In this document: positions 32,783-40,718 of the stretch, one piece after another | How positions within the stretch are numbered: the stretch's first letter is position 1 | Layout: every line of letters begins with the position of its first letter | Assembly: GCF_051954455.1 (NCBI RefSeq) | Contig: NZ_JBQCHS010000006.1 | Location: 71,830-135,829 of the forward strand | DNA length: 64,000 bases | DNA from: Pseudolysinimonas sp051954455 | Lineage (GTDB): Bacteria > Actinomycetota > Actinomycetes > Actinomycetales > Microbacteriaceae | Reading direction: 5' to 3' | The notes under the pieces: model-generated | Told to the model about the DNA's origin: nothing | Seen by the model: only the letters and a program-made list of their open reading frames with translations | Databases searched by the model: none | Translations under genes and position numbers: made by a program

Positions 32783-33771
32783 GCGACGGGGGCGGGGTAG
32801 TCGGCCGCCCACGCCTCGAGCGTGGATCGGTGCGGTGTCATGAGATGCTCCTCGGCGTACTGACCCTGCGTTTTCGCGAGCCGGCTGCGCTCCTCGCGGT
32901 CGTAGGTGATCCCGGGTCGCGAGTAGTCCTGCGACTCCAGACTCGGGCGGTAGACGGCCGGAGCCGGCGAGTTCGCGCTGTAGATCTCCGGCCGGTAGAT
33001 CTTCTGGAACGTCTCCATCACGCTGATCGTCCCGATCAGCTGCAGATTCGTGTAGTCGCCCAGCAGATCGCCGCGGTGGTAGAACGCCAGCGGCGCCACG
33101 CTCCCGGGCGGCATGAAGAAGCGCACCGTCAGACCCATCCTGCTGAAGTACTCGTCCGTCAACGAGACGTCGTCATTCTCGTACTCGACGCCGAGGATCG
33201 GGTGGCGATTGCCGCTGCGGCGGTACGTCTTACTGGTCGAGACGCTGATGCAGATCACCGGCGGCGCCGTGAACCGCTCCCGGTACGCGTCCGAGTCGAG
33301 GAAGTGGTCGAAGAGCTTGCCGTGCAGGGCGCCGAAGTCCTCCGGCGCCGGATCGTCGGGCGCGGCCTGCGTGAGCGCGGGCAGCAGCACGCTGAAGTCG
33401 TAGTCGCGCACGTACGACGAGAAGTTGTTGCCCACGATCCCCTGGGTGCGCCGTCCGGTCGCGGCGTCCAGGATCCGGATGTCGAGCACCTCGAGCAGCG
33501 GGAACTCCTGATCGGCGTCCGCACCGACGAATCGGAGGCTCGCCGACACGATCTCGAGCTCGACGGCGTAGCGGTCGCCGTTCGGGTTGTCCCAGTCGGC
33601 GAGCGAGTTGAACCGGTGGTCGATCATCGTCAGGGCCTTGCGGAGGTTCTCCTGCCGGTGCTCGCCGCGGGCGAGGTTGGCGAAGTTCGTGGTGATCCGA
33701 GACGTCTCGGCTGGCGCGTAGTCCTCGTCGAATCGCGTCGTCGTGATGCGATAGTCGAAGTCGTTCGTCAT
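32779..33771 (-). CDS. mesX: DUF1852 protein, MesX accessory of MesD
   Basis: A 330-residue protein of family DUF1852 (FDYRITTTRFDEDYAPAETSRITTNFANLARGEHRQENLRKAL... ). DUF1852 is the MesX protein required with MesD for folate-independent methionine synthesis in other bacteria. Conserved-looking stretches include IDHRFNSLADWDNPNGDRYAVELE and TFQKIYRPEIY. No known catalytic motif stands out. It heads a three-gene coupled unit and is divergent from the LysR gene, 116 bp away. I see no SAM riboswitch before it. Confidence 0.9.
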   Translation of the reverse strand: MTNDFDYRITTTRFDEDYAPAETSRITTNFANLARGEHRQENLRKALTMIDHRFNSLADWDNPNGDRYAVELEIVSASLRFVGADADQEFPLLEVLDIRILDAATGRRTQGIVGNNFSSYVRDYDFSVLLPALTQAAPDDPAPEDFGALHGKLFDHFLDSDAYRERFTAPPVICISVSTSKTYRRSGNRHPILGVEYENDDVSLTDEYFSRMGLTVRFFMPPGSVAPLAFYHRGDLLGDYTNLQLIGTISVMETFQKIYRPEIYSANSPAPAVYRPSLESQDYSRPGITYDREERSRLAKTQGQYAEEHLMTPHRSTLEAWAADYPAPVA

Positions 33772-33860
33772 GGAGGAGATACTCCCGGGGGTCGATCGCG
33801 CCGGCGGCGGTGGTGGTGACCATGCTGCCGCGGGACCCGGGCCATCGGGGAACTCGCTCT

Positions 33861-33881
33861 ATCTATGTCCTGATATAGATT
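33861..33881. promoter_or_regulatory. LysR-type operator overlapping the regulator's -10
   Basis: Perfect inverted repeat ATCTAT-N8-ATAGAT (33861-33880), containing the T-N11-A pattern of LysR operators, in an A+T-rich patch of an otherwise G+C-rich gap. TAGATT (33876-33881) overlaps its right arm and lies 6 nt before the ATG of the LysR gene, so binding there should repress the regulator's own leaderless promoter. Confidence 0.6.
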
Positions 33882-33887
33882 CTTCCT

Positions 33888-34916
33888 ATGGCGCGTGAGT
33901 CGAGCGGCATCCCCCTCCAGCAGCTCCAGTACTTCGTCGAGGTCGCCGCGGAGGGGTCGATCAGCGCCGCCGCCGACGTGCTGTTCGTGGCGCAGCCGAC
34001 CATGTCGGCGGCCATGAAGGATCTCGAGGCGCGGGTGGGCCTGCCCCTCCTCGTCCGCTCCGCCCGCGGGGTGTCGCTCACCGCCGACGGGACCGAGTTC
34101 CTCGGCTATGCCCGCCAGGTCGTGGAGCAGGTCGCGCTCCTCGAGCACCGCTACCTGGGCCGGCCGCCCTCCCGGCGTCTGCTCGGCGTCTCCACGCAGC
34201 ACTACTCGTTCGCCGTCGATGCGTTCGTGCGGATGGTCCGCGCGACGGATGCCGTCGAGTACGAGTTCTCGCTGCGCGAGACCCGCACCTGGGACATCAT
34301 CGAGGACGTCCGCTCGCTCCGCAGCGAGCTGGGGATCCTGTACCGGAACGACTTCAATCGCAAGGTCGTCGACAAGCTGCTCCGGGATGCGGGGCTGGTC
34401 TTCCAGCCGCTCTTCGTCGCCGAGCCGCACATCTTCATCTCCCGCACGAACCCGCTCGTCGATCGTGATCGCGTCTCGCTCGCCGACCTCGCCGACCTGC
34501 CGCGCCTCACGTTCGACCAGGGGGCGAACAACTCCTTCTATCTCGCCGAGGAGATCCTCTCGACCCTGTCCAGCGCGCAGGAGATCCGGGTCTCCGACCG
34601 CGCGACCATCTTCAACCTCATGATCGGCCTCGACGGCTACACCATCTCCACGGGCATCATCAGCGACGACCTGAATCCGGAGATCGTGGCCATCCCGCTC
34701 GACGTCGACGACCGCATCGAGATCGGCTGGATCCGCCACGCCGCGATCCCGCTCACCGAGCAGGCGCTGCGGTATCTCACCGAGGTGCGGTCCGTCGTCG
34801 CCGAGTTCGGCATCGCGCTGCTCGACGGATCGCCGACAGGGTCTGACGGGGGCGCCGAGGCGGGTGGGGGACATCCCCAAGGCTCCGCCGAGGCGGCGCT
34901 CAGCATCCCCACCTAG
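33888..34916 (+). CDS. LysR-family regulator, likely of the mes operon
   Basis: A 342-residue LysR protein: N-terminal winged helix (LQQLQYFVEVAAEGSISAAADVLFVAQPTMSAAMKDLEARVGLPLLVR) and a periplasmic-binding-fold effector domain from about residue 95. The C-terminal ~25 residues are a Gly/Ala-rich tail. It is divergent from mesX-mesD-flavin reductase and has a dyad at its promoter, so a role in sulfur or methionine control is likely; the coinducer is unknown. Confidence 0.9.
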   Translation: MARESSGIPLQQLQYFVEVAAEGSISAAADVLFVAQPTMSAAMKDLEARVGLPLLVRSARGVSLTADGTEFLGYARQVVEQVALLEHRYLGRPPSRRLLGVSTQHYSFAVDAFVRMVRATDAVEYEFSLRETRTWDIIEDVRSLRSELGILYRNDFNRKVVDKLLRDAGLVFQPLFVAEPHIFISRTNPLVDRDRVSLADLADLPRLTFDQGANNSFYLAEEILSTLSSAQEIRVSDRATIFNLMIGLDGYTISTGIISDDLNPEIVAIPLDVDDRIEIGWIRHAAIPLTEQALRYLTEVRSVVAEFGIALLDGSPTGSDGGAEAGGGHPQGSAEAALSIPT

Positions 34917-34925
34917 CCTCGCCCC

Positions 34926-35666
34926 ATGCGGCTGGCGGTGCACGAGAGCGGGACCGGATCGCGCACGGCGCTCCTCGTCCACGGGCTGATGTCCGACCAT
35001 CGGGCCTGGCACCGGGTGAGCGCCCGGTTGGGGGAGCTCGGCTACCGGGTCGTGGCCGTCGACCTCGCCGGGCACGGGCGCAGCCCGCGATCGAGCCGGT
35101 ACTCCCCGCAGGCGTGGGCGGACGACGTCGTCGAATCGGTGGCGCCGGTGCTCGCCGGCCCGCCGGACCTGGTCATGGGCCACTCCCTGGGCGGACTGGT
35201 GGCGAGCCTGGTCGCGGAGCGGCTCGCGCCCCGCGCCGCGGTCTACGTCGACCCGGCGTTCGCCTTCCCGGGCGGCCCGCGCGGCGTCGCGCTGAAGGCG
35301 CTCTTCGCGCTCGCGCCGCGCCCGTCGCGCGCGTCGCTCGTGCGCTGGAATCCCAAGTGGGATCCGGCCGACGTCGAGATCGAGCTGGCGACGCTCGCCG
35401 ACTGGGACAAGCGGACGATCCTCGGCCTGGCGAACACCCGCCGGCTGATGCCGCCCGAGCGGCTCGTCGCGCCGAGCCTCGTCGTGCTGGCCGAGCGCAG
35501 CTGGCTGATCTCCGACGACGTCGCGGCCCGGCTCGCAGCGCAGGGGATGGTCGTGACACGGATCCCCGGGACGGGTCACACGGTGTTCCGCGACGAGCAC
35601 CACGACTTCATGACGGTCGTGGAGGGCTGGCTGGCGCGGGTCGCACCGACCGTGGCCGAGCGCTAG
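34926..35666 (+). CDS. Alpha/beta hydrolase
   Basis: A 246-residue hydrolase. Oxyanion region LLVHGLMSDHRAWH, nucleophile elbow GHSLGG with Ser87, and a late GTGHTVFRDEH carrying the catalytic His; the acid is not assigned. Esterase, lipase or C-C hydrolase activity cannot be told apart. TAGCCT, which shares its TAG with the LysR stop codon, lies 6 nt before the ATG. Its stop overlaps the convergent lexA stop. Confidence 0.88.
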   Translation: MRLAVHESGTGSRTALLVHGLMSDHRAWHRVSARLGELGYRVVAVDLAGHGRSPRSSRYSPQAWADDVVESVAPVLAGPPDLVMGHSLGGLVASLVAERLAPRAAVYVDPAFAFPGGPRGVALKALFALAPRPSRASLVRWNPKWDPADVEIELATLADWDKRTILGLANTRRLMPPERLVAPSLVVLAERSWLISDDVAARLAAQGMVVTRIPGTGHTVFRDEHHDFMTVVEGWLARVAPTVAER

Positions 35667-36331
35667 ACCGAGCGCAGCACCGCGACGACCTTGCCGAGCA
35701 CCTCGGCGTCGTCGCCGAGGATGGGCTCGAACGCCGTGTTGCGGGGCAGCAGCCAGGTGTGGCCGTCGCGCTGGCGGAAGACCTTGACCGTGGCCTCGCC
35801 GTCGAGCATGGCGGCGACGATCTCGCCGTTCTCCGCGGTCTTCTGGGCACGGACGACGACCCAGTCGCCGTCGCAGATCGCGGCGTCGATCATCGACTCG
35901 CCGACGACCTTGAGCATGAACAGCTCGCCCTTGCCCACCAGCTGGCGGGGGAGCGGAAAGACCTCGTCGACCTGCTGCTCGGCCGTGATCGGGATGCCCG
36001 CCGCGATCCGTCCGACGAGCGGCACCATGGCGGCGTCGCCGACCGACGGCCCACTCTCCGGGCTGTCGCTCGCGGGCAGGTCGATGAGGATCTCGAGCGC
36101 GCGCGGACGGTTGGGGTCGCGGCGGAGGTACCCGCTCAGCTCCAGCTGGTTGAGCTGGTGGGTCACGCTCGACAGGGAGGAGAGGCCGACCGCGTCGCCG
36201 ATCTCGCGCATGCTCGGCGGGTAGCCGCGGGTCGCGGTCGAGCGCCGGATGACCTCCAGGATCGCCTGCTGCTTCTCGCTCAGGCTCGTGCGCCGCCGCG
36301 TCGTCGCCGCGCGCTCCTCGGTCTCGCTCAC
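35663..36331 (-). CDS. lexA: SOS repressor LexA
   Basis: A 222-residue repressor of the DNA-damage response. N-terminal winged helix (SEKQQAILEVIRRSTATRGYPPSMREIGDAVGLSSLSSVTHQL), autocleavage site Ala111-Gly112 (GRIAAGIPI), catalytic Ser146 (VGESMI) and Lys183 (EATVKVF). The frame is open 27 codons upstream, but the GTG at 36331 is the start: GGGGAGG lies six bases before it and the LexA box at 36409-36424 must lie in the promoter. Convergent stop overlap with the hydrolase gene. Confidence 0.95.
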   Translation of the reverse strand: MSETEERAATTRRRTSLSEKQQAILEVIRRSTATRGYPPSMREIGDAVGLSSLSSVTHQLNQLELSGYLRRDPNRPRALEILIDLPASDSPESGPSVGDAAMVPLVGRIAAGIPITAEQQVDEVFPLPRQLVGKGELFMLKVVGESMIDAAICDGDWVVVRAQKTAENGEIVAAMLDGEATVKVFRQRDGHTWLLPRNTAFEPILGDDAEVLGKVVAVLRSV

Positions 36332-36383
36332 CGCTGCCTCCCCGATGTCGGTGGTCGCTGGTCTGATCGTCCCAGCGATCGAA

Positions 36384-36424
36384 ACTGTATCCGCCTCGGG
36401 GCCTCGCGACAAACACCTGTTCGA
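36384..36424 (-). promoter_or_regulatory. lexA promoter with LexA box
   Basis: Minus strand: -35 TTGTCG (map 36407-36412), 17 bases, -10 TACAGT (map 36384-36389). A LexA box of 16 bp at 36409-36424 (two mismatches to TCGAAC-N4-GTTCGA, right arm GTTCGA perfect) covers the -35. This predicts autorepression and a leader of about 45 nt. Confidence 0.7.
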
Positions 36425-36463
36425 GTGTGTCGGCGGATCCGAGGGCCCGGACCGAGCCGAGGG

Positions 36464-36495
36464 TTGAACAGATGTTCGATCGAAGGTATGTTCGG
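36464..36495 (+). promoter_or_regulatory. Tandem LexA boxes on the LysM-gene promoter
   Basis: Two abutting 16-bp boxes: TTGAACAGATGTTCGA (36464-36479, one mismatch) and TCGAAGGTATGTTCGG (36480-36495, two mismatches). They sit exactly on -35 TTGAAC (36464-36469) and -10 TATGTT (36487-36492), separated by 17 bp. Bound LexA would cover the whole promoter, so the gene should be tightly shut off until DNA damage. Confidence 0.8.
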
Positions 36496-36522
36496 AACAG
36501 AGCTTCTAATCGAGGAGTCGAC

Positions 36523-36879
36523 ATGAGCGCCATCAGCATCAGCGGTTCGTACCACACCCGCCCCACCCAGCCGCGGCTGCGCATCACCCCCCGGGGTCGG
36601 GCCGTGCTGACGCTCGTGGTCGCCGTCCCGCTCGCCCTCGCGGCGATCGTCGGCGGCATCGGCGCGGTCAAGGCCGACGGGTCGGACGCCGCCCGCACGG
36701 GCCACTACAGCTACACGACGGTGACGGCGGGGGAGTCCCTCTGGCAGGTCGCCCAGGAGATCGCGCCGAAGGCCGACCCGCGCGACGTCGTGGCCGACAT
36801 CTCGAGCCTGAACGGACTCGACTCGGGTGTGATCCAGCCGGGCCAGCGCCTCGCGATCCCGCCGCAGTACGCCCGCTGA
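36523..36879 (+). CDS. SOS-induced LysM protein, cell-division suppressor candidate
   Basis: A 118-residue protein: short cytoplasmic N terminus, one membrane helix (AVLTLVVAVPLALAAIVGGIGAV) and a C-terminal LysM domain (YSYTTVTAGESLWQVAQEIAPKADPRDVVADISSLNGLDSGVIQPGQRLAIP). Size, layout and place opposite lexA match mycobacterial Rv2719c and corynebacterial DivS, which halt septation during SOS. ATG 36523 has GAGGAG five bases upstream; the frame continues into the promoter but that is not coding. Two LexA boxes cover its promoter. Confidence 0.85.
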   Translation: MSAISISGSYHTRPTQPRLRITPRGRAVLTLVVAVPLALAAIVGGIGAVKADGSDAARTGHYSYTTVTAGESLWQVAQEIAPKADPRDVVADISSLNGLDSGVIQPGQRLAIPPQYAR

Positions 36880-36889
36880 TCCGCCGTAG

Positions 36890-36922
36890 GACGCCCGCCG
36901 ACCCGCGAGTCGGGCGGGCGTC
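36890..36922. terminator. Hairpin between LysM gene and hisC
   Basis: Long G+C stem: GACGCCCGCC (36890-36899) pairs with GGCGGGCGTC (36913-36922), with additional GAC/GTC pairing inside. There is no T-run after it, so it may act as a bidirectional or weak terminator. Confidence 0.55.
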
Positions 36923-36943
36923 GCGTCGAAATAGGCTGGGACG

Positions 36944-38044
36944 GTGGCATCGCTCGACGACCTCCCCCTCCGTGCCGATCTGAGAGGGCAGTCGCCCTAC
37001 GGTGCGCCGCAGAAGCACGTGCGCGTGCAGCTGAACGTCAACGAGAACAGCCACCCCATCCCCGAGGCCGTCGCGCGCGACATCGTCGAGTCGCTCGCCG
37101 GAGCGGTCCTCACGCTTAACAGGTATCCCGACCGCGAGTTCACCGCGCTGCGCGAGAGCCTGGCCGCGTACCTCGGCCAGGGCCTCGGATCCGAGCAGAT
37201 CTGGGCCGCGAACGGCTCGAACGAGATCATCCAGCAGCTGCTGCAGGCATTCGGCGGACCGGGTCGCAGCGTGCTCGCGTTCCCGCCCACCTACTCGATG
37301 CACGGCATCATCACGCGCGGCACCGGCACCACCTGGCTGACGGCGGAGCGCGACGCCGACTACGCGCTCAGCGCCGACACGGTCGTCGCGGCCATCGAGC
37401 AGCACCGGCCCGACCTCGTCTTCCTCTGCGCCCCGAACAACCCCACGGGCACCCCCGTCGCCCTCGACGTCATCGAGGCCGCGTACGAGGCGAGCACCGG
37501 GATGGTGTTCGTCGACGAGGCGTACGCCGAGTTCATGCCGTCGGGCACCCCGACCGCGGTCTCGCTCCTGCCCGACCGGCACCGGCTCGTCGTCTCGCGC
37601 ACCATGAGCAAGGCGTTCGCATTCGCGGGCGCGCGGGTCGGCTACCTCGCGGCGGACCCGGCGGTCATCGACGCCCTGCGACTCGTGCGGCTCCCGTACC
37701 ACCTGTCGGCCCTCACGCAGGCGGCCGCGGTCGCTGCGCTCCGGCATGCGCCCGAGATGCTCGCGATGGTGGACGACATCCGCGGACAGCGCGACCGACT
37801 GCTGGCGGAGCTGCCCGTCCTCGGGTTCCGGGCTTACGACAGCTGGGCCAACTTCGTCCTCTTCGACCGGGTTGCCGACCCGCATGCGACGTTCGAGGCG
37901 CTTCTCGAGCGCGACATCATCATCCGCGACGTCGGGCTGCCGAACTCGCTCCGCGTCACGGCGGGCACCGAGCAGGAGACGACGCTCTTCCTCGACGCGC
38001 TCGCCGAGCTCGGCGCCGCGTCGCCCACTACCCTCGGATCATGA
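36944..38044 (+). CDS. hisC: Histidinol-phosphate aminotransferase
   Basis: A 366-residue PLP aminotransferase: NRYPDREFTALRESL, ANGSNEIIQQLL, CAPNNPTGTPV, VDEAYAEF, and the Schiff-base Lys in SRTMSKAFAFAGARVGY. It makes histidinol phosphate from imidazole-acetol phosphate. GTG start with TAGGCT 6 nt upstream and no ribosome site. The stop overlaps hisB (ATGA). It opens the his cluster here; hisD, hisG, hisI, hisE and hisF are not in the window. Confidence 0.94.
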   Translation: MASLDDLPLRADLRGQSPYGAPQKHVRVQLNVNENSHPIPEAVARDIVESLAGAVLTLNRYPDREFTALRESLAAYLGQGLGSEQIWAANGSNEIIQQLLQAFGGPGRSVLAFPPTYSMHGIITRGTGTTWLTAERDADYALSADTVVAAIEQHRPDLVFLCAPNNPTGTPVALDVIEAAYEASTGMVFVDEAYAEFMPSGTPTAVSLLPDRHRLVVSRTMSKAFAFAGARVGYLAADPAVIDALRLVRLPYHLSALTQAAAVAALRHAPEMLAMVDDIRGQRDRLLAELPVLGFRAYDSWANFVLFDRVADPHATFEALLERDIIIRDVGLPNSLRVTAGTEQETTLFLDALAELGAASPTTLGS

Positions 38045-38664
38045 GCGGAGAGAGCGCATCGGACGGCGCGCGCGTCGCGCGACTGGGCCGGGAGACGAGC
38101 GAGTCGAGCGTCGAGCTCGTCCTGGATCTGGACGGCAGCGGCCGCGCCGACATCCGCACGACCGTCCCCTTCTTCGACCACCTGCTGACCGCCTTCGCGA
38201 AGCACGCCGTGGTCGACCTCATGGTCCGCTCCGAGGGCGACGTCGAGATCGACGTGCACCACACCGTGGAGGACACCGGCATCGTCCTGGGCCAGGCGAT
38301 CCGTCAGGCCCTCGGCGACAAGGCGGGCATCGCGCGCTTCGGCGACGCGCTCGTGCCGCTCGACGAGGCGCTCGCCCAGGCCGTGGTCGACGTCTCGGGC
38401 CGGCCGTATCTCGTGCACGGCGGCGAGCCGGCCGGGTTCGAGTTCCACCTCATCGGCGGGCACTTCACCGGCTCCATGGTGCGGCACGTCTTCGAGGCCA
38501 TCACCGTCAACGCGGGCCTCACCGTCCACCTCAGCGTGCTCGCCGGCCGCGACCCGCACCACATCGCCGAGGCCGAATTCAAAGCCTTCGCCCGCGCCTT
38601 CCGGCAGGCCGTCGCCCGCGACCCGCGGGTCCAGGGCATCCCGTCGACCAAGGGCGCGCTGTGA
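38041..38664 (+). CDS. hisB: Imidazoleglycerol-phosphate dehydratase
   Basis: A 207-residue monofunctional dehydratase (no phosphatase domain). Metal-binding repeats: PFFDHLLTAFAKH, DVHHTVEDTGIVLGQ, and later HFTGSMVRHVFEA and GRDPHHIAEAEFKAFARA. Starts inside the hisC stop (ATGA), so translation is coupled; hisH follows after 16 bp. Confidence 0.96.
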   Translation: MSGESASDGARVARLGRETSESSVELVLDLDGSGRADIRTTVPFFDHLLTAFAKHAVVDLMVRSEGDVEIDVHHTVEDTGIVLGQAIRQALGDKAGIARFGDALVPLDEALAQAVVDVSGRPYLVHGGEPAGFEFHLIGGHFTGSMVRHVFEAITVNAGLTVHLSVLAGRDPHHIAEAEFKAFARAFRQAVARDPRVQGIPSTKGAL

Positions 38665-38680
38665 CGTCGGCGGCCACCCG

Positions 38681-39319
38681 ATGACCGGCCAGCGGCCCTC
38701 CGTCGTCGTCTTCGACTACGGCTTCGGCAACGTGCACTCGGCGGCGAAAGCCCTCGAGACCGCGGGCGCCGACGTCGAGCTGACCGCCGACCGTGACCGG
38801 GCCATGGCGGCCGACGGCCTGCTCGTCCCGGGCGTCGGCGCCTTCGCCGCGGTCGTCGAGGGGCTCCGCCGTGCGCACGGCGACGAGATCGTCGGCCGGC
38901 GCCTCGCCGGCGGGCGCCCGGTGCTCGGCATCTGCGTCGGCATGCAGGTGCTCTTCGAGCGCGGCCTCGAACGCGGCGCCGACACCGAGGGGCTCGGCGA
39001 GTGGCCGGGCGTCGTGGAGGAGCTCGAGGCGCCGGTGCTGCCGCACATGGGCTGGAACACCGTCGAGGCACCGGGCGACTCGGTCCTCTTCGAGGGGCTG
39101 CACGACGAGCGCTTCTACTTCGTCCACTCCTACGCCGCCCGGGGCTGGGAGCTCGACCCCTACGGCCGTTTGCAGCAGCCGCGGGTGAGCTGGGCCCAGC
39201 ACGGCGAGCGCTTCGTGGCGGCGGTCGAGAACGGACCGCTGTCGGCCACCCAGTTCCACCCGGAGAAGTCGGGGGAGGCCGGGATCCAGCTGCTGCGCAA
39301 CTGGATCGGCACCCTGTGA
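38681..39319 (+). CDS. hisH: Imidazole glycerol phosphate synthase, glutaminase subunit
   Basis: A 212-residue class I glutamine amidotransferase giving ammonia to HisF. Catalytic Cys85 in GICVGMQVLFE and His/Glu in TQFHPEKSGEAG are present, with the N-terminal VFDYGFGNVHSAAKAL. Its stop overlaps the GTG of the next gene (GTGA). The HisF partner is not in this window. Confidence 0.95.
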   Translation: MTGQRPSVVVFDYGFGNVHSAAKALETAGADVELTADRDRAMAADGLLVPGVGAFAAVVEGLRRAHGDEIVGRRLAGGRPVLGICVGMQVLFERGLERGADTEGLGEWPGVVEELEAPVLPHMGWNTVEAPGDSVLFEGLHDERFYFVHSYAARGWELDPYGRLQQPRVSWAQHGERFVAAVENGPLSATQFHPEKSGEAGIQLLRNWIGTL

Positions 39320-39984
39320 GTGGGCACCCGCTCGACGATCCCGCCCGCTCCGCGCTCGAGGGCGCCGACGCCCGCTTCGCCGAGCGCCACGGCGGCGCGC
39401 TGCGCTACCGGCCGGAGTTCTCGGTGTTCGGGACGGGCCCCTGGCAGGACCTCGAGGCTCTCGCCGGCCCCGGGGGCCTGGTCGTCTACGCCGGCGCCCC
39501 CGCGGCCCCGCCGGCCGCCTGGCAGAGCGTCCCGGCGATCTCGGGGTTCCAGCTGACGGGGGAGGCGTTCGAGCCGCGGACCGACCCCGAGGTCGTCGAT
39601 CTCGACGCGACCCACGCCGACGCCATGGCCGACCTCGTCGAGCGCACCCGCCCCGGGCCGTGGGCGCCTCGCACCCATGAGCTCGGCGGCTATCGCGGCA
39701 TCCTCGTCGACGGCATCCTCGCGGCGATGGCGGGGGAGCGGATGCACCCGGAGGGCTGGACCGAGATCAGCGCGGTCTGCACCGACCCCGCCCACCGCGG
39801 CCGCGGCCTGGCGACCCGGGTCATGCGCGCGGTCGCGGCGGGCATCGTCGAGCGCGGCGAGGTCCCTTTCCTGCACGTCGCGGGGAACAACACGGGCGCG
39901 ATCGCGCTGTACGAGCGTCTCGGCTTCCGCACCCGGCGACCGATCGACTTCGTCATCGCCGTCGCCCCTACGCTGGAGACGTGA
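39316..39984 (+). CDS. GNAT N-acetyltransferase embedded in his operon
   Basis: A 222-residue protein with a C-terminal GNAT/FR47-like domain: EISAVCTDPAHRGRGLATRVMRAVAAGIVERGEVPFLHVAGNNTGAIALYERLGF carries the acetyl-CoA loop RGRGLA and the final motif B. The N-terminal ~100 residues are a divergent second half-domain. GTG 39316 shares GTGA with the hisH stop, and its own stop shares GTGA with hisA, so it is fully coupled into the his unit. Substrate unknown. Confidence 0.85.
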   Translation: MSGHPLDDPARSALEGADARFAERHGGALRYRPEFSVFGTGPWQDLEALAGPGGLVVYAGAPAAPPAAWQSVPAISGFQLTGEAFEPRTDPEVVDLDATHADAMADLVERTRPGPWAPRTHELGGYRGILVDGILAAMAGERMHPEGWTEISAVCTDPAHRGRGLATRVMRAVAAGIVERGEVPFLHVAGNNTGAIALYERLGFRTRRPIDFVIAVAPTLET

Positions 39985-40718
39985 CCGCCGACAAGCTGAT
40001 CCTGCTGCCCGCCGTCGACGTCGCGGACGGGCAGGCCGTGCGACTCACCCAGGGCGAGGCCGGGAGCGAGACCGGCTACGGCGATCCCCGCGAAGCCGCC
40101 GCCGCGTGGACCGATCAGGGCGCCGAGTGGATCCACCTCGTCGACCTCGACGCCGCCTTCGGTCGCGGCGACAACCGCGCCATCATCCGCGAGGTGATCG
40201 CGAGCGTGCCGGCGGGGGTCCAGGTCGAGCTGTCGGGCGGCATCCGCGACGACGCCTCGCTGGACGCGGCGCTCGGCACCGGCTGCGCCCGGATCAACCT
40301 CGGCACCGCCGCGCTCGAGCAGCCCGAATGGGCTGCCCGCGCGATCGCCGACCACGGCGAGCGGATCGCGGTCGGCCTCGACGTGCGCGGCACGACGCTC
40401 GCCGCGCGCGGCTGGACCCAGGAGGGCGGCGACCTCTGGGAGGTGCTGGCCCGCCTCGAGGACGCCGGCTGCGCCCGCTACGTCGTGACCGACGTCACCA
40501 AGGACGGCACCCTCCAGGGCCCCAACCTCGACCTGCTGCGGCAGGTGACGGCCCGGACGTCGCGACCCGTGGTCGCCTCCGGCGGCGTCTCGAGCCTCGA
40601 CGACCTGGCGGCGCTCCGCGGGCTCGTCGCCGACGGGGTCGAGGGCGCGATCGTCGGCAAGGCGCTCTACGCGGGCGCGTTCACGCTCACCGAGGCGCTG
40701 GATGTCGCCGGCCGCTGA
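39981..40718 (+). CDS. hisA: ProFAR isomerase HisA (possibly bifunctional PriA)
   Basis: A 245-residue beta/alpha barrel with the half-barrel motifs LLPAVDVADGQAVRL, HLVDLDAAFGRGDN, ELSGGIRDD and TDVTKDGTLQGPN. Catalytic Asp residues lie in the first and the TDVTKDG strands. Many Actinobacteria use this enzyme (PriA) for both histidine and tryptophan synthesis; whether a separate trpF exists cannot be seen here. GTG start inside the GNAT stop; the last 17 bp overlap the next gene. Confidence 0.93.
   Translation: MTADKLILLPAVDVADGQAVRLTQGEAGSETGYGDPREAAAAWTDQGAEWIHLVDLDAAFGRGDNRAIIREVIASVPAGVQVELSGGIRDDASLDAALGTGCARINLGTAALEQPEWAARAIADHGERIAVGLDVRGTTLAARGWTQEGGDLWEVLARLEDAGCARYVVTDVTKDGTLQGPNLDLLRQVTARTSRPVVASGGVSSLDDLAALRGLVADGVEGAIVGKALYAGAFTLTEALDVAGR

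Noticed and set aside
33772..33860. SAM riboswitch before mesX
   Set aside because: The leader is short and G+C-rich, with none of the conserved SAM-riboswitch stems; a LysR dyad is the better explanation for control.
33768..36698. 976-residue open frame on the minus strand
   Set aside because: Opposite the LysR, hydrolase and lexA genes, all well supported. The translation is low-complexity Arg/Asp/Glu without motifs.
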